Shown here piece after piece: positions 36,503 through 45,786 of a DNA stretch of 64,000 nucleotides. The stretch's first letter is position 1. Each line of letters opens with the position of its first letter. The position numbers were made by a program, and so were the translations under genes. This DNA is from Massilia sp. HP4 (GTDB lineage Bacteria > Pseudomonadota > Gammaproteobacteria > Burkholderiales > Burkholderiaceae_D), in NCBI RefSeq assembly GCF_005222695.1, contig NZ_STGG01000057.1, positions 124,001 through 188,000 of the forward strand, written 5' to 3'. The notes beneath the pieces were generated by a model. That model ran no database searches. It was not told the origin of the DNA and saw only the letters and a list, made by a program, of their open reading frames with translations.

Positions 36503-37891
36503 TCAGCCTTTTGCGTTGGTCAGTTGGTTCGGAATGCCGCTGATCGAGCCGGCGCCCATGGTCAGCACGACGTCGCCGTCGCGCGCCACATTCAGGATGG
36601 CGGCCGGCATGTCGGCGATCGCTTCCACGAAAATCGGCTCGGTCTTGCCGGCGGTGCGCAGCGCGCGCGCCAGCGCGCGGCCGTCGGCGGCCACGATCGG
36701 CGCCTCGCCGGCCGGGTATACCTCGGCCAGCAGCAGCACGTCCGGCGTGGCCAGCACTTTCACGAAATCCTCGAACAGGTCGCGCGTGCGGCTGAACCGG
36801 TGCGGCTGGAAGGCCAGCACCAGGCGCCGGCCCGGGTAGGCGGCGCGCGCGGCGGCCAGGGTCACCTCGGTCTCGACCGGGTGGTGGCCGAAGTCGTCGA
36901 CCAGGGTAAAGCTGCCGCCGGCGGCCAGCGGCACCTCGCCGTAGCGGGTGAAGCGGCGGCCGACACCGCGAAATTCCAGCAGCCCCTGGGCGGTGGCGGC
37001 ATCCTCGACGCCGATCTCGCGCGCGATCGCGATCGCCGAGCAGGCATTCAAGACATTGTGCATGCCGGGCTGGTTCAGCACGAACTTGGTGTCCGGATAG
37101 CCTTCCTGGCGCACCGTGAAGTGCATCTGCGTGCCTTCGGCATAGGCGTCCAGCGCGCGCACTTCGGCTTCCTCCGAGAAGCCATAGGTGGTGACCGGCT
37201 TGGTCACCTGCGGCAGGATCGAACGCACATGCGGGTCGTCGATGCACAGCATCGCGCGGCCGTAGAACGGCATGCGGTGCGTGAAATTCACGAACGCGGC
37301 CTTCAATTTCTCGAAGTCGTGTTCGTAGGTGTCCATGTGGTCGGCGTCGATATTGGTGATCACTTCGATCATCGGCGACAGGTTCAGGAACGAAGCGTCC
37401 GACTCGTCGGCTTCGGCCACGATGTAGTCGCCGCTGCCCAGGGCGGCGTTGGCGCCGGCCGCGGTCAGGCGACCGCCGATCACGAACGTGGGATCCAGGC
37501 CGCCGGCAGCCAGCACCGACGCCACCAGGCTGGTGGTGGTGGTCTTGCCATGGGTGCCGGCAATGGCGATGCCGCGCTTTAAGCGCATCAGCTCACCCAG
37601 CATGATTGCGCGTGGGACGATCGGCGTCTTGTTGGCGCGGGCGGCGACGACTTCGGGGTTCGCCTCGTTGACGGCGGTCGAGGTCACGACCACGTCGGCG
37701 CCGCTGACGTTATCGGCCTGGTGGCCGAGGTGCACCGTGGCGCCCAGGTCGGCCAGGCGCTGGGTGGCGGCATTGCTGCCCAGGTCCGAGCCCGACACCT
37801 GGTAGCCGAGATTGAGCAGCACCTCGGCGATGCCGCTCATGCCGCTGCCGCCGATGCCCACGAAGTGAATGTTCTTGATCTTGTGTTTCAT
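36503..37891 (-). CDS. murC: UDP-N-acetylmuramate--L-alanine ligase
   Basis: A 462-aa Mur ligase that adds L-alanine to UDP-MurNAc. The N-terminal MKHKIKNIHFVGIGGSGMSG is the family start, the ATP loop is AGTHGKTTTTS near residue 115, and HPVETEVTLAAAR plus AFQPHRFSRT are MurC-specific. ATG 37891 shares one base with the murG stop (TAATG), so the two are coupled. Confidence 0.98.
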   Translation of the reverse strand: MKHKIKNIHFVGIGGSGMSGIAEVLLNLGYQVSGSDLGSNAATQRLADLGATVHLGHQADNVSGADVVVTSTAVNEANPEVVAARANKTPIVPRAIMLGELMRLKRGIAIAGTHGKTTTTSLVASVLAAGGLDPTFVIGGRLTAAGANAALGSGDYIVAEADESDASFLNLSPMIEVITNIDADHMDTYEHDFEKLKAAFVNFTHRMPFYGRAMLCIDDPHVRSILPQVTKPVTTYGFSEEAEVRALDAYAEGTQMHFTVRQEGYPDTKFVLNQPGMHNVLNACSAIAIAREIGVEDAATAQGLLEFRGVGRRFTRYGEVPLAAGGSFTLVDDFGHHPVETEVTLAAARAAYPGRRLVLAFQPHRFSRTRDLFEDFVKVLATPDVLLLAEVYPAGEAPIVAADGRALARALRTAGKTEPIFVEAIADMPAAILNVARDGDVVLTMGAGSISGIPNQLTNAKG

Positions 37892-38970
37892 TAAACCTGC
37901 CCTGCCAGTTTTTCGAGTTCGCGCGCGATCGCCTCGTTGGCGTCGCGCTTGCCCACGCCATGCGCCGCCTCGGCCATCGCCAGGCAACGCGCGCGCGTCG
38001 TGTCTTGCAGCAGGCTTGCCAGCCGCTGCGGATTCAGTTCGCCTTGCGGCAAGTGGGTCGCCGCACCCTGCTTGTCCATCCATACCGCGTTGTCGCGCTG
38101 ATGGCTGGTGGTGCTGGCAACGAAAGGCACCAGCACGCTGGCCACGCCGGCCGCGGTCAGCTCGGACACCGTGATCGCGCCGGCGCGGCAGATCACCAGG
38201 TCGGCGTTCGCATAGGCGGCGGCCATGTCATCAATGAAGTCGACCACGTTGGCGTCGACGCCAGCCTGCACATAGGCGGCGCGCAGCGCATCGATATTCT
38301 TCTTGCCCGACTGGTGGGTCACGATCGGCCGCACGGCCGGGTCGATCAGGGCCAGCGCCGCCGGCACGCTGTCGTTCAGGACTTTTGCGCCCAGGCTGCC
38401 GCCGACCACCAGCACGCGCAGCGGACCGCTGCGGCCGGCGAAGCGTGCGGCAGGCAGGGGCAGGTCGAGGATCTGCTGGCGCACCGGGTTGCCGGTGACC
38501 ACCGCTTTATCCGCCGCCTTGCCGGCGTCAAGCGGGAAGCCGCACAGCACCCGCTGCGCTAACGGCGCGAGGGTCTTGTTCGACAACAGCAGCGCGGCGT
38601 CGGCGTTCACCAGGGCCAGCGGGATACCGCGCGAACGCGCCATCATCCCGCCCGGCACCGTGACGTAGCCGCCCATGCCCAGCACCACGTCGGGACGACG
38701 CGCGCCCAGGTAACGGCGGCAGGTAATGAAGCTCGCCGCCATCTTGAACGCGCCCTTGACCGTGTGCGCCAGCCCCTTGCCGCGCAGGCCGGCGAAGTCG
38801 ATCGTGTCCATCGGGATGCCGGCCTTCGGCACCAGTTCCGTTTCCATGCCGTGGGCGGTGCCCAGCCAGCTCACTTCCCAGCCCCGCGCGCGCATGGTCT
38901 GCGCGATCGCGATGCCGGGGAAGATGTGGCCGCCGGTGCCGGCCGCCATGATCATCAAGCGCCTGGTCAT
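37891..38970 (-). CDS. murG: lipid II synthase, UDP-GlcNAc:undecaprenyl-PP-MurNAc-pentapeptide transferase
   Basis: A 359-aa GT28 glycosyltransferase making lipid II on the cytoplasmic membrane face. MAAGTGGHIFPGIAIAQ is the N-terminal glycine-rich loop; GMGGYVTVPGG and VVGGSLGAKVLND are the other G-loops, and CRAGAITVSELTAAG binds the donor uridine. The start is the ATG at 38970, overlapping ftsW by 4 nt (ATGA). Confidence 0.98.
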   Translation of the reverse strand: MTRRLMIMAAGTGGHIFPGIAIAQTMRARGWEVSWLGTAHGMETELVPKAGIPMDTIDFAGLRGKGLAHTVKGAFKMAASFITCRRYLGARRPDVVLGMGGYVTVPGGMMARSRGIPLALVNADAALLLSNKTLAPLAQRVLCGFPLDAGKAADKAVVTGNPVRQQILDLPLPAARFAGRSGPLRVLVVGGSLGAKVLNDSVPAALALIDPAVRPIVTHQSGKKNIDALRAAYVQAGVDANVVDFIDDMAAAYANADLVICRAGAITVSELTAAGVASVLVPFVASTTSHQRDNAVWMDKQGAATHLPQGELNPQRLASLLQDTTRARCLAMAEAAHGVGKRDANEAIARELEKLAGQV

Positions 38971-40184
38971 GTCCGTCCTCCACGCATCCGCACCCGGTTC
39001 TCGTAGTCGATCCGCAGCAGGATCGCCAGGCCGATGCAGTTGAACATGACGCCCGAGCCGCCAAAGCTCATCAGCGGCAAGGTCAGGCCCTTGGTCGGCA
39101 AGAGGCCCAGGTTCACGCCCATATTGATGAAGGTCTGCACGCCGATCCAGATGCCGATGCCCTTCGCGGCCAGGCCGGCGAAGGTCTGGTCCAGGGCGAT
39201 CGCCTGGCGGCCGATGTCGAAGGCACGCTTGACCAGCCAGTAGAACATGGCCACCACCACCAGCACGCCGACCAGGCCCAGCTCTTCGCCGATCACGGCC
39301 ATGATGAAGTCGGTGTGCGCTTCGGGCAGGTAGTGCAGCTTCTCGACCGAGGCGCCCAGGCCCACGCCGAAGAATTCGCCGCGCCCGAAGGCGATCAGCG
39401 AGTGCGTCAATTGATAGGCCTTGTCCAGCGCATTGCCCTCTTCCCATGGGTCGAGGTAGGCGAACATGCGCGCGCGGCGGAATGGCGACAGCGCGATGAT
39501 CGCGCTGAAGATCACCACCAGCAGCGCGCCGATGCCGCCGAACCAGACGATGTTGATCCCGCCCAGGAACAGGATGCCCATGGCGATGCAGACGATCACG
39601 CCGAAGGCGCCCAGGTCGGGCTCGAGCAGCAGCAAGGCGCCGACCAGGCCGATCGCGACCATCATCGGGAAGAAGCCCTTGGTCAGCTTGTGCATGTATT
39701 CCTGCTTGCGCACCGTGAAGTCGGCGGCGTACAGCACCACCGCGATCTTCATGATCTCGGACGGCTGCAGGTTCATGACCTTGAGCGACAGCCAGCGCCG
39801 CGCGCCATTGACCGACACGCCCACGCCGGGGATCAGCACCAGCACCAGCAGCACCAGGGTGCCGATGAACATCATCGGCGCATATTTCTGCCATACCGCG
39901 ATCGGAATCCGGAACACGACCGCGGCGGCCGCCATCGACACGATGATGTACATCGCCTGGCGGTACAGGAAGTATTCGTTGCGGTCTTCCAGATAGCGGA
40001 ACTTGGGCGAATCGGGCAGCGCGATCGAGGCCGAATACACCATCACCATCCCGAGCAGCATCAGCAGCACGGTGACCCAGACCAGCGGCTGGTCGTAGTC
40101 CATCATCTTCGACGGCTTGCTGCGGCCGTCGACCGTGGCGTCGCTGGCAGAGCCGGAAAACTTGAAGGGAAGCTGGAAGGCCAT
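38967..40184 (-). CDS. ftsW: septal peptidoglycan polymerase FtsW
   Basis: A 405-aa SEDS-family glycosyltransferase with about ten membrane helices. After a cytoplasmic head (residues 1-35), MVYSASIALP, NGARRWLSL, LLLEPDLGAFGVIV (with the SEDS catalytic Asp) and YLPEAHTDFIMAVIGEELG are all conserved. The ATG at 40184 shares one base with the murD stop (TGATG). It works with FtsI (45786-47576) at the septum. Confidence 0.97.
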   Translation of the reverse strand: MAFQLPFKFSGSASDATVDGRSKPSKMMDYDQPLVWVTVLLMLLGMVMVYSASIALPDSPKFRYLEDRNEYFLYRQAMYIIVSMAAAAVVFRIPIAVWQKYAPMMFIGTLVLLVLVLIPGVGVSVNGARRWLSLKVMNLQPSEIMKIAVVLYAADFTVRKQEYMHKLTKGFFPMMVAIGLVGALLLLEPDLGAFGVIVCIAMGILFLGGINIVWFGGIGALLVVIFSAIIALSPFRRARMFAYLDPWEEGNALDKAYQLTHSLIAFGRGEFFGVGLGASVEKLHYLPEAHTDFIMAVIGEELGLVGVLVVVAMFYWLVKRAFDIGRQAIALDQTFAGLAAKGIGIWIGVQTFINMGVNLGLLPTKGLTLPLMSFGGSGVMFNCIGLAILLRIDYENRVRMRGGRT

Positions 40185-41701
40185 CAGATCTCCTGTCCCT
40201 TGTCGAGCGCGATGTCGCGCACGGCGTCGACGAACACCTGGGCGCGGTGCGCATAGTTCGTGAACATATCCAGGCTGGCGCAGGCCGGCGACAGCAGCAC
40301 GGCGTCGCCCGGACGCGCGAGACCGGCAGCGCGGCGCACCGCCTGCGGCAAGTCGTCCAGGTCGAAGGCCGGCACGCCGGTCGGCTCGATCGCGGCCCTG
40401 ACCGACGGCGCGTCGCGGCCGATCAGCAGCACGGCGCGCACGTAGTTGGCCACCGGCTGCGCCAGCGGCGCGAAGTCCTGGCCCTTGCCGTCGCCGCCGG
40501 CGATCAACAGGATCTGCTGGTCGGCGCCGCCGAAGGCCTTGCCCAGGCCCAGCAGGGCGGCCACGGTGGCGCCGACATTGGTGCCCTTGCTGTCGTCGTA
40601 GTAGTCGACGCCGTCGATGGTGGCGACCAGTTCCACCCGGTGCGGTTCGCCCGCGTACTCGCGCAGGCCGTGCAGCAGCGGCGCCAGCGGCAGGTCGCAG
40701 GCGCGGCACAGGGCCAGCGCGGCCAGCGCGTTCGCCGCATTGTGCAGGCCGCGGATTTTCAGGGCGTCGGCCGGCATCAGGCGGTTGACGATCGCATCGA
40801 CCGGCTCGGCAACCTCGCCTGGAAGGGCCTCCATGCGGCCCTTCCTGCGTTTCTTCTCGATTTCCTCTCCCGGCACGGCATTGGCGAGCCACAGCACGCC
40901 GCGCTCTTCGAGCAGGCCGAAGCTGTTGGCGTCCACCGGCGCATCCAGGCCGAAGGTGAACGACGGCGATTCGACTGCCGCCATGCGCATCACGCGCGCA
41001 TCGTCGCGGTTCAGCACGCGGATGGTAGCGGCGCCGAAAATGCGCGCCTTGTCGGCCGCATACGCGTCCATGCTGCCGTGCCAGTCCAGGTGGTCCTGGC
41101 TCAGGTTCAGCACCGTGGCGGCATCGGCCTGCAGGCTGAAGGTCGTATGCAACTGGAAGCTCGACAGTTCCAGCACCCAGGCCTGCGGCAGTTCATTCGC
41201 ATCGATCGTTTCGCGCAGCACGTCCAGCGCCGCCGGGCTGATATTGCCGGCCACGCGCGTCGTCAAACCCGCGCGGCGGCACAGCAGGCCGGTCATGCTG
41301 GTCACCGTGGTCTTGCCGTTGGTGCCGGTGATCGCGATGACTTTCGGCGTGTAGCCGCTCGTCTCGCGCAGATGGGCCAGCGCCTGGGCGAACAGCTCGA
41401 TCTCGCCCCACACCGGCACACGGCGCTCGGCGGCGGCCGGGATGATCTCGGCCAGCTCGCGGTTCGGCGCCAGGCCGGGGCTGACGGCGACGAAGTCGAC
41501 GCCGTCGAGCAGCGCGGCAGTGAAATCGCCCGCGACGAATTCGGCATCCGCGACGGCGGCACGCAATGCCGGCAGGCGTGCCGGCTCGGCCCGCGTATCG
41601 GCCACGCGCACGCGCGCGCCGGCCCGCGCCAGCCAGTGCGCCATCGCCAGCCCGGATTCGCCCAGGCCCAGTACCAATGCGTGTTTGCCGTCGTAGTTCA
41701 T
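40184..41701 (-). CDS. murD: UDP-N-acetylmuramoyl-L-alanine--D-glutamate ligase
   Basis: A 505-aa Mur ligase. The N-terminal Rossmann-like HALVLGLGESGLAMAHWLAR, the ATP loop TGTNGKTTVTSMTG near residue 122, ELSSFQL and YYDDSKGTNVGAT are MurD signatures. It is about 65 residues longer than the E. coli enzyme, partly from a charged insertion around PGEEIEKKRRKGRMEALPGE, which I believe is common in this family of betaproteobacteria. It overlaps mraY by one base (TGATG). Confidence 0.97.
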   Translation of the reverse strand: MNYDGKHALVLGLGESGLAMAHWLARAGARVRVADTRAEPARLPALRAAVADAEFVAGDFTAALLDGVDFVAVSPGLAPNRELAEIIPAAAERRVPVWGEIELFAQALAHLRETSGYTPKVIAITGTNGKTTVTSMTGLLCRRAGLTTRVAGNISPAALDVLRETIDANELPQAWVLELSSFQLHTTFSLQADAATVLNLSQDHLDWHGSMDAYAADKARIFGAATIRVLNRDDARVMRMAAVESPSFTFGLDAPVDANSFGLLEERGVLWLANAVPGEEIEKKRRKGRMEALPGEVAEPVDAIVNRLMPADALKIRGLHNAANALAALALCRACDLPLAPLLHGLREYAGEPHRVELVATIDGVDYYDDSKGTNVGATVAALLGLGKAFGGADQQILLIAGGDGKGQDFAPLAQPVANYVRAVLLIGRDAPSVRAAIEPTGVPAFDLDDLPQAVRRAAGLARPGDAVLLSPACASLDMFTNYAHRAQVFVDAVRDIALDKGQEI

Positions 41702-42870
41702 CAGCGCAGTTTCAGCGTCGAGAGGCCGACCAGGATCAGCACCATGGTCACGATCCAGAAGCGGACCACGACCTTGGTCTCCTTCCAGCCCTTTTGTTCG
41801 AAATGGTGGTGCAGCGGCGCCATCAGGAATACGCGGCGCCCGGTGCCGTAGCGCTTCTTGGTGTACTTGAACCAGCTGACCTGGATGATCACCGACAGGG
41901 TCTCGGCCACGAAAATGCCGCCCATGATGAACAACACGATTTCCTGGCGCACGATGACGGCGATGGTGCCGAGCGCGCCGCCCAGCGCCAGCGCGCCGAC
42001 GTCGCCCATGAACATCTGGGCCGGGTGCGCGTTGAACCACAGGAAGGCCAGGCCGGCGCCGGCCATCGCGCCGCAGAAGATCAGGAGTTCGCCCGCGCCC
42101 GGGATATACGGGATCAGCAGGTATTTCGAGAACGTCACGCTGCCGGTGAGATAGGCGAACAGGCCCAGGGCGCCGCCCACCATCACGGTCGGCATGATGG
42201 CCAGGCCATCGAGGCCGTCGGTGAAATTGACCGCGTTGGACGAGCCGACGATCACGCAATAGGTCAGCGCGATGAAGCCCCACACGCCCAGCGGATAGCT
42301 GATGGTCTTGAAGAAGGGGACGATCAGGTCGGCCTTGGGCGGCAGGTCCATCGAGAAGCCCGACTGCACCCAGGCGTAGAACAGTCCCACAGCTTCCCAT
42401 GGCGAGGCGGCCGACAGCGCGAACGCCAGATACAGCGCCGAGGTGATGCCGACCAGCGACATCCAGAAGTATTTCTCGCCCGAGCGCATGCCTTCCGGGT
42501 CTTTATAGACGACCTTGCGGTAGTCGTCGACCCAGCCCACGGCGCCGAAGCCGAAGGTCACCACCAGCACCGGCCAGATCAGGCGGTTCGACAGGTCGCA
42601 CCACAGCAGCGTCGAGACGCCGATCGCGATCAGCACCAGCACGCCGCCCATGGTCGGGGTGCCGTGCTTGGTCAGGTGGCTTTGCGGACCGTAGGTGCGC
42701 ACCGCCTGGCCGACCTTCAGTTCGGTCAGCTTGCGGATGACGATCGGACCGGCGACCAGGCCGATCGTGATGGCGGTGATGGTGGCGAACACCGCGCGGA
42801 ACGTGATGTAGTTGAACACGCGCAGCGGACCGATATAGTCCTGGAAGTATTGTGCGAGCCAGAGAAGCAT
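41701..42870 (-). CDS. mraY: phospho-N-acetylmuramoyl-pentapeptide transferase
   Basis: A 389-aa membrane enzyme making lipid I from UDP-MurNAc-pentapeptide and undecaprenyl phosphate. GTPTMGGVLVL, GWVDDYRKVVYKD (aspartate pair), NFTDGLDGLA and the C-terminal APLHHHFEQKGWKE are the conserved active-site blocks; about ten membrane helices. It starts one base after the murF stop. Confidence 0.98.
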   Translation of the reverse strand: MLLWLAQYFQDYIGPLRVFNYITFRAVFATITAITIGLVAGPIVIRKLTELKVGQAVRTYGPQSHLTKHGTPTMGGVLVLIAIGVSTLLWCDLSNRLIWPVLVVTFGFGAVGWVDDYRKVVYKDPEGMRSGEKYFWMSLVGITSALYLAFALSAASPWEAVGLFYAWVQSGFSMDLPPKADLIVPFFKTISYPLGVWGFIALTYCVIVGSSNAVNFTDGLDGLAIMPTVMVGGALGLFAYLTGSVTFSKYLLIPYIPGAGELLIFCGAMAGAGLAFLWFNAHPAQMFMGDVGALALGGALGTIAVIVRQEIVLFIMGGIFVAETLSVIIQVSWFKYTKKRYGTGRRVFLMAPLHHHFEQKGWKETKVVVRFWIVTMVLILVGLSTLKLR

Positions 42871-42871
42871 A

Positions 42872-44257
42872 TTAGTGGGCGTCCTTGCCGATGTTGGTTG
42901 ATCCGGTGAGGTGCTGGACCACGCGCTCCATTTTCATGAAACGGGATCCCTTCACCAGCACAGTCGCCTTAAGATTGGTCATCGATGCGTTGCCGCCCAG
43001 CTTTTCATCCAGTGCTGCCAATAATTCGTCGAACTGCTCGTAATGCCGTGCCCCCGACGCAGCCAGGTGGCGCGCCAGCTCGCCCGTCGCGAGCACGGTC
43101 TCGATGCCACGCGACACTGCGTAGGCACCGATTTCTTCGTGAAACTCTTTTCCCTGCGCGCCGACTTCGCCCATATCGCCCACGACCAGGATGCGCGGCG
43201 CCGGATAGGCCGCCAGCACGTCGATCGCAGCCCGCATCGAATCGGGATTCGCGTTATAGGTGTCGTCGATGACGGTCGCGCCGTTCGCGGCCTGCTTGCG
43301 CTGCAGGCGCCCGCCGACCGGGGCAAAGCTCTCCAGGCCGCGCACGATGGCGGCCGGCTCGATACCGGCGCCGAGCGCGCAGGCGACTGCGGCCAGCGCA
43401 TTGCGCACATTGTGTTCGCCGGCCGCGGCTAGCTTGATGTTGAATTGCGCGCCGGGCGTGGTGACTTGCAGATCGCTGCCGAAATCGCCGATGGCGTAGG
43501 TGGCGCGCACGTCGCAGGCATCCGACAAGCCGAAGGTCAAGACCTCGCACTTGGAGAGGCCGCGCCACAGGTCGGTATAAGTATCGTCGCCCGGGAACAC
43601 GGCCACGCCGTCTGCCGCCAGCGCCTGCAGCACCGAACCGTTCTCGCGCGCCACCGCTTCCACGGTGTGCATGAATTCCTGGTGCTCGCGCTGGGCGTTG
43701 TTGACCATGCCGACGGTCGGCGTCGCGATCGCCGCCAGGCGGCCGATCTCGCCCGGATGGTTCATGCCCAGCTCCACCACCGCCGCGCGGTGCGAGGCAT
43801 CCAGGCGGAACAAGGTCAGCGGCACGCCGATCTCGTTATTCAGGTTGCCCTGGGTCGCGAGACGCGCGTCTTCTCCAACGGACGCCGCCAGGATCGCCGC
43901 AATCATTTCCTTGACCGTCGTCTTGCCATTGCTGCCGGTGACACCGATGACGGGAATCGCGAACTGCGCACGCCAGGCGTGGGCGATACGGCCCAGCGCC
44001 ACCAGCGTGTCCGGCACCACGATGGCCGGCAAGGTCCAGCCATCGGGCAGGCGCGAGACCACGACCGCGGCAACATTGCGTGCGACGACCTGGTCGAGGA
44101 AATCATGGGCATCGAAGGTCTCGCCCACCAGCGCGACGAACAGCGCGCCGGCGTCGACCTTGCGACTGTCGGTCGACACTCCCTCGAAGGACGCATCGAG
44201 CCCGACCAGGCGCGCGCCCGGAATTGCCTTGACCAGTTGTTGGAGCGTCCCGCGCAT
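42872..44257 (-). CDS. murF: UDP-N-acetylmuramoyl-tripeptide--D-alanyl-D-alanine ligase
   Basis: A 461-aa Mur ligase adding D-Ala-D-Ala. The N-terminal VSTDSRKVDAGALFVALVGE, ATP loop GVTGSNGKTTVKEM near residue 110 and IDDTYNANPDSMRAAID are specific. The start is ATG 44257, which shares one base with the murE stop; a TTG one codon upstream is in frame but less likely. Confidence 0.97.
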   Translation of the reverse strand: MRGTLQQLVKAIPGARLVGLDASFEGVSTDSRKVDAGALFVALVGETFDAHDFLDQVVARNVAAVVVSRLPDGWTLPAIVVPDTLVALGRIAHAWRAQFAIPVIGVTGSNGKTTVKEMIAAILAASVGEDARLATQGNLNNEIGVPLTLFRLDASHRAAVVELGMNHPGEIGRLAAIATPTVGMVNNAQREHQEFMHTVEAVARENGSVLQALAADGVAVFPGDDTYTDLWRGLSKCEVLTFGLSDACDVRATYAIGDFGSDLQVTTPGAQFNIKLAAAGEHNVRNALAAVACALGAGIEPAAIVRGLESFAPVGGRLQRKQAANGATVIDDTYNANPDSMRAAIDVLAAYPAPRILVVGDMGEVGAQGKEFHEEIGAYAVSRGIETVLATGELARHLAASGARHYEQFDELLAALDEKLGGNASMTNLKATVLVKGSRFMKMERVVQHLTGSTNIGKDAH

Positions 44258-45786
44258 CAATGCGTCCTCAACATGGTAAGCCGCGCCGTCAGTGCCAGCG
44301 AGGCGTGGTCGGCGTCCGAGAACGGCATCTTGCGGCCCTTGATTTCCTGGTAAGGCTCATGGCCCTTCCCCGCCAGCAGGATCACGTCCTGTTTGGCGGC
44401 CTGTTTCACCGCCAGCAGGATGGCGGCCGCGCGGTCTTCGACCGTTTGCACGCGCGAGGCAAGCGACGTGTCCATCCCGGCCACGATCTGGGCGATGATG
44501 CTTGCGGGTTCCTCGCTGCGCGGGTTGTCGCTGGTGACCAGCACCTGGTCGGCGGCTTGCGCGATGCGGCCCATCTGCGGGCGCTTGCCCGGATCGCGGT
44601 CGCCGCCGCAGCCGAACACGCACCACAGCTGGCCGCCGCGGTCGGTCACCACCTGGCGCAGCGCTTCCAGCGTTTTTTCCAGCGCGTCCGGCGTGTGCGC
44701 GTAGTCGATCACGACCATCGGCGCATCCGACCCGCCCATCTGCTGCATGCGGCCCGGCGCCGGAACCAGGGTCTCGATCGCATCGACCGCCGCCTTCAAG
44801 GCAACACCCTTGGCCAGCAAGGCGCCCAGCACCGCCAGCGTATTGCTGACGTTGTAGTTGCCCACCAGCTGGGTGCGCACCGTCGCATTGCCGGCCGGGG
44901 TCTCCACCTGGAATTCGGTGCCCGCGTTCTTGCTGCGCATGCCGCCTGCGCGCAGCACGGCCACGCCCTCGGGCGCCGCAGCGGCGGCGATCGTGTAGCC
45001 GGTGGCGGCCAGCGCAGGGAAGTTGGCGCGTAAATGCGCCACCAGGCGCTGCCCGGCCGGGTCGTCCAGGTTCACGACGGCGTGCTTCAGGCCATCCCAC
45101 TCGAACAATTTGACCTTGGCCGCCTCGTAGCTTTCCATGTCGCCGTGGAAGTCGAGATGGTCGCGCGTCAGGTTGGTGAAGAGCGCGACGTCGACATGCA
45201 TGCCGGCCGTGCGTTCCTGCACCAGGCCGATCGACGAGGCCTCGATCGCCAGCGCGGTGGCGCCTTTGTTTTTCAGCTCAACCAGGGTCTGGGCCAGCAG
45301 CACGGCATCCGGCGTGGTGTAGCCGGTAACGTCGAACTGCGGCTCGCTGGCAGTCTTGCCCTTGATGAGTCCCACACCCAGCGTGCCGATCACGGCGGCC
45401 GCTTCGCCCAGGCGCGCCAGCGCCTGCGCGGTCCACAGCGCGCACGAAGTCTTGCCGTTGGTGCCGGTGACGGCCACGGTGAACATGGCGCTGTCCGGAT
45501 AATCGAGCACCGCATGCGCGATCGGGCCGGCGTTCTGCTTCAGGTCGGACACGGCCAGGTGCGGCACGGTGAATCCGGCATCCCAGCTGAAACCGGCGGC
45601 TTCATGGACCACGGCGGCGGCGCCGGCCTCGATGGCGGCCTCGATGAAACGACGACCGTCAGCGGCCTCGCCCGGATAGGCGAAGAACACGTCGCCGGGC
45701 TTGACGCGGCGCGAGTCGGAAACGAGACGGCCGCCTGGGGCGGCGGCGCGAATCCATTGACAGATATCGTGCAGGCTCGGGGCCAT
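44257..45786 (-). CDS. murE: UDP-N-acetylmuramoyl-L-alanyl-D-glutamate--2,6-diaminopimelate ligase
   Basis: A 509-aa Mur ligase. The N-terminal LVSDSRRVKPGDVFFAYPGE and the ATP loop TGTNGKTSCALWTAQAL near 115 are present. The DNPRSEEP motif marks specificity for meso-diaminopimelate, giving a Gram-negative peptidoglycan stem peptide. ATG 45786 shares a base with the ftsI stop; a GTG one codon upstream is the alternative. Confidence 0.97.
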   Translation of the reverse strand: MAPSLHDICQWIRAAAPGGRLVSDSRRVKPGDVFFAYPGEAADGRRFIEAAIEAGAAAVVHEAAGFSWDAGFTVPHLAVSDLKQNAGPIAHAVLDYPDSAMFTVAVTGTNGKTSCALWTAQALARLGEAAAVIGTLGVGLIKGKTASEPQFDVTGYTTPDAVLLAQTLVELKNKGATALAIEASSIGLVQERTAGMHVDVALFTNLTRDHLDFHGDMESYEAAKVKLFEWDGLKHAVVNLDDPAGQRLVAHLRANFPALAATGYTIAAAAAPEGVAVLRAGGMRSKNAGTEFQVETPAGNATVRTQLVGNYNVSNTLAVLGALLAKGVALKAAVDAIETLVPAPGRMQQMGGSDAPMVVIDYAHTPDALEKTLEALRQVVTDRGGQLWCVFGCGGDRDPGKRPQMGRIAQAADQVLVTSDNPRSEEPASIIAQIVAGMDTSLASRVQTVEDRAAAILLAVKQAAKQDVILLAGKGHEPYQEIKGRKMPFSDADHASLALTARLTMLRTH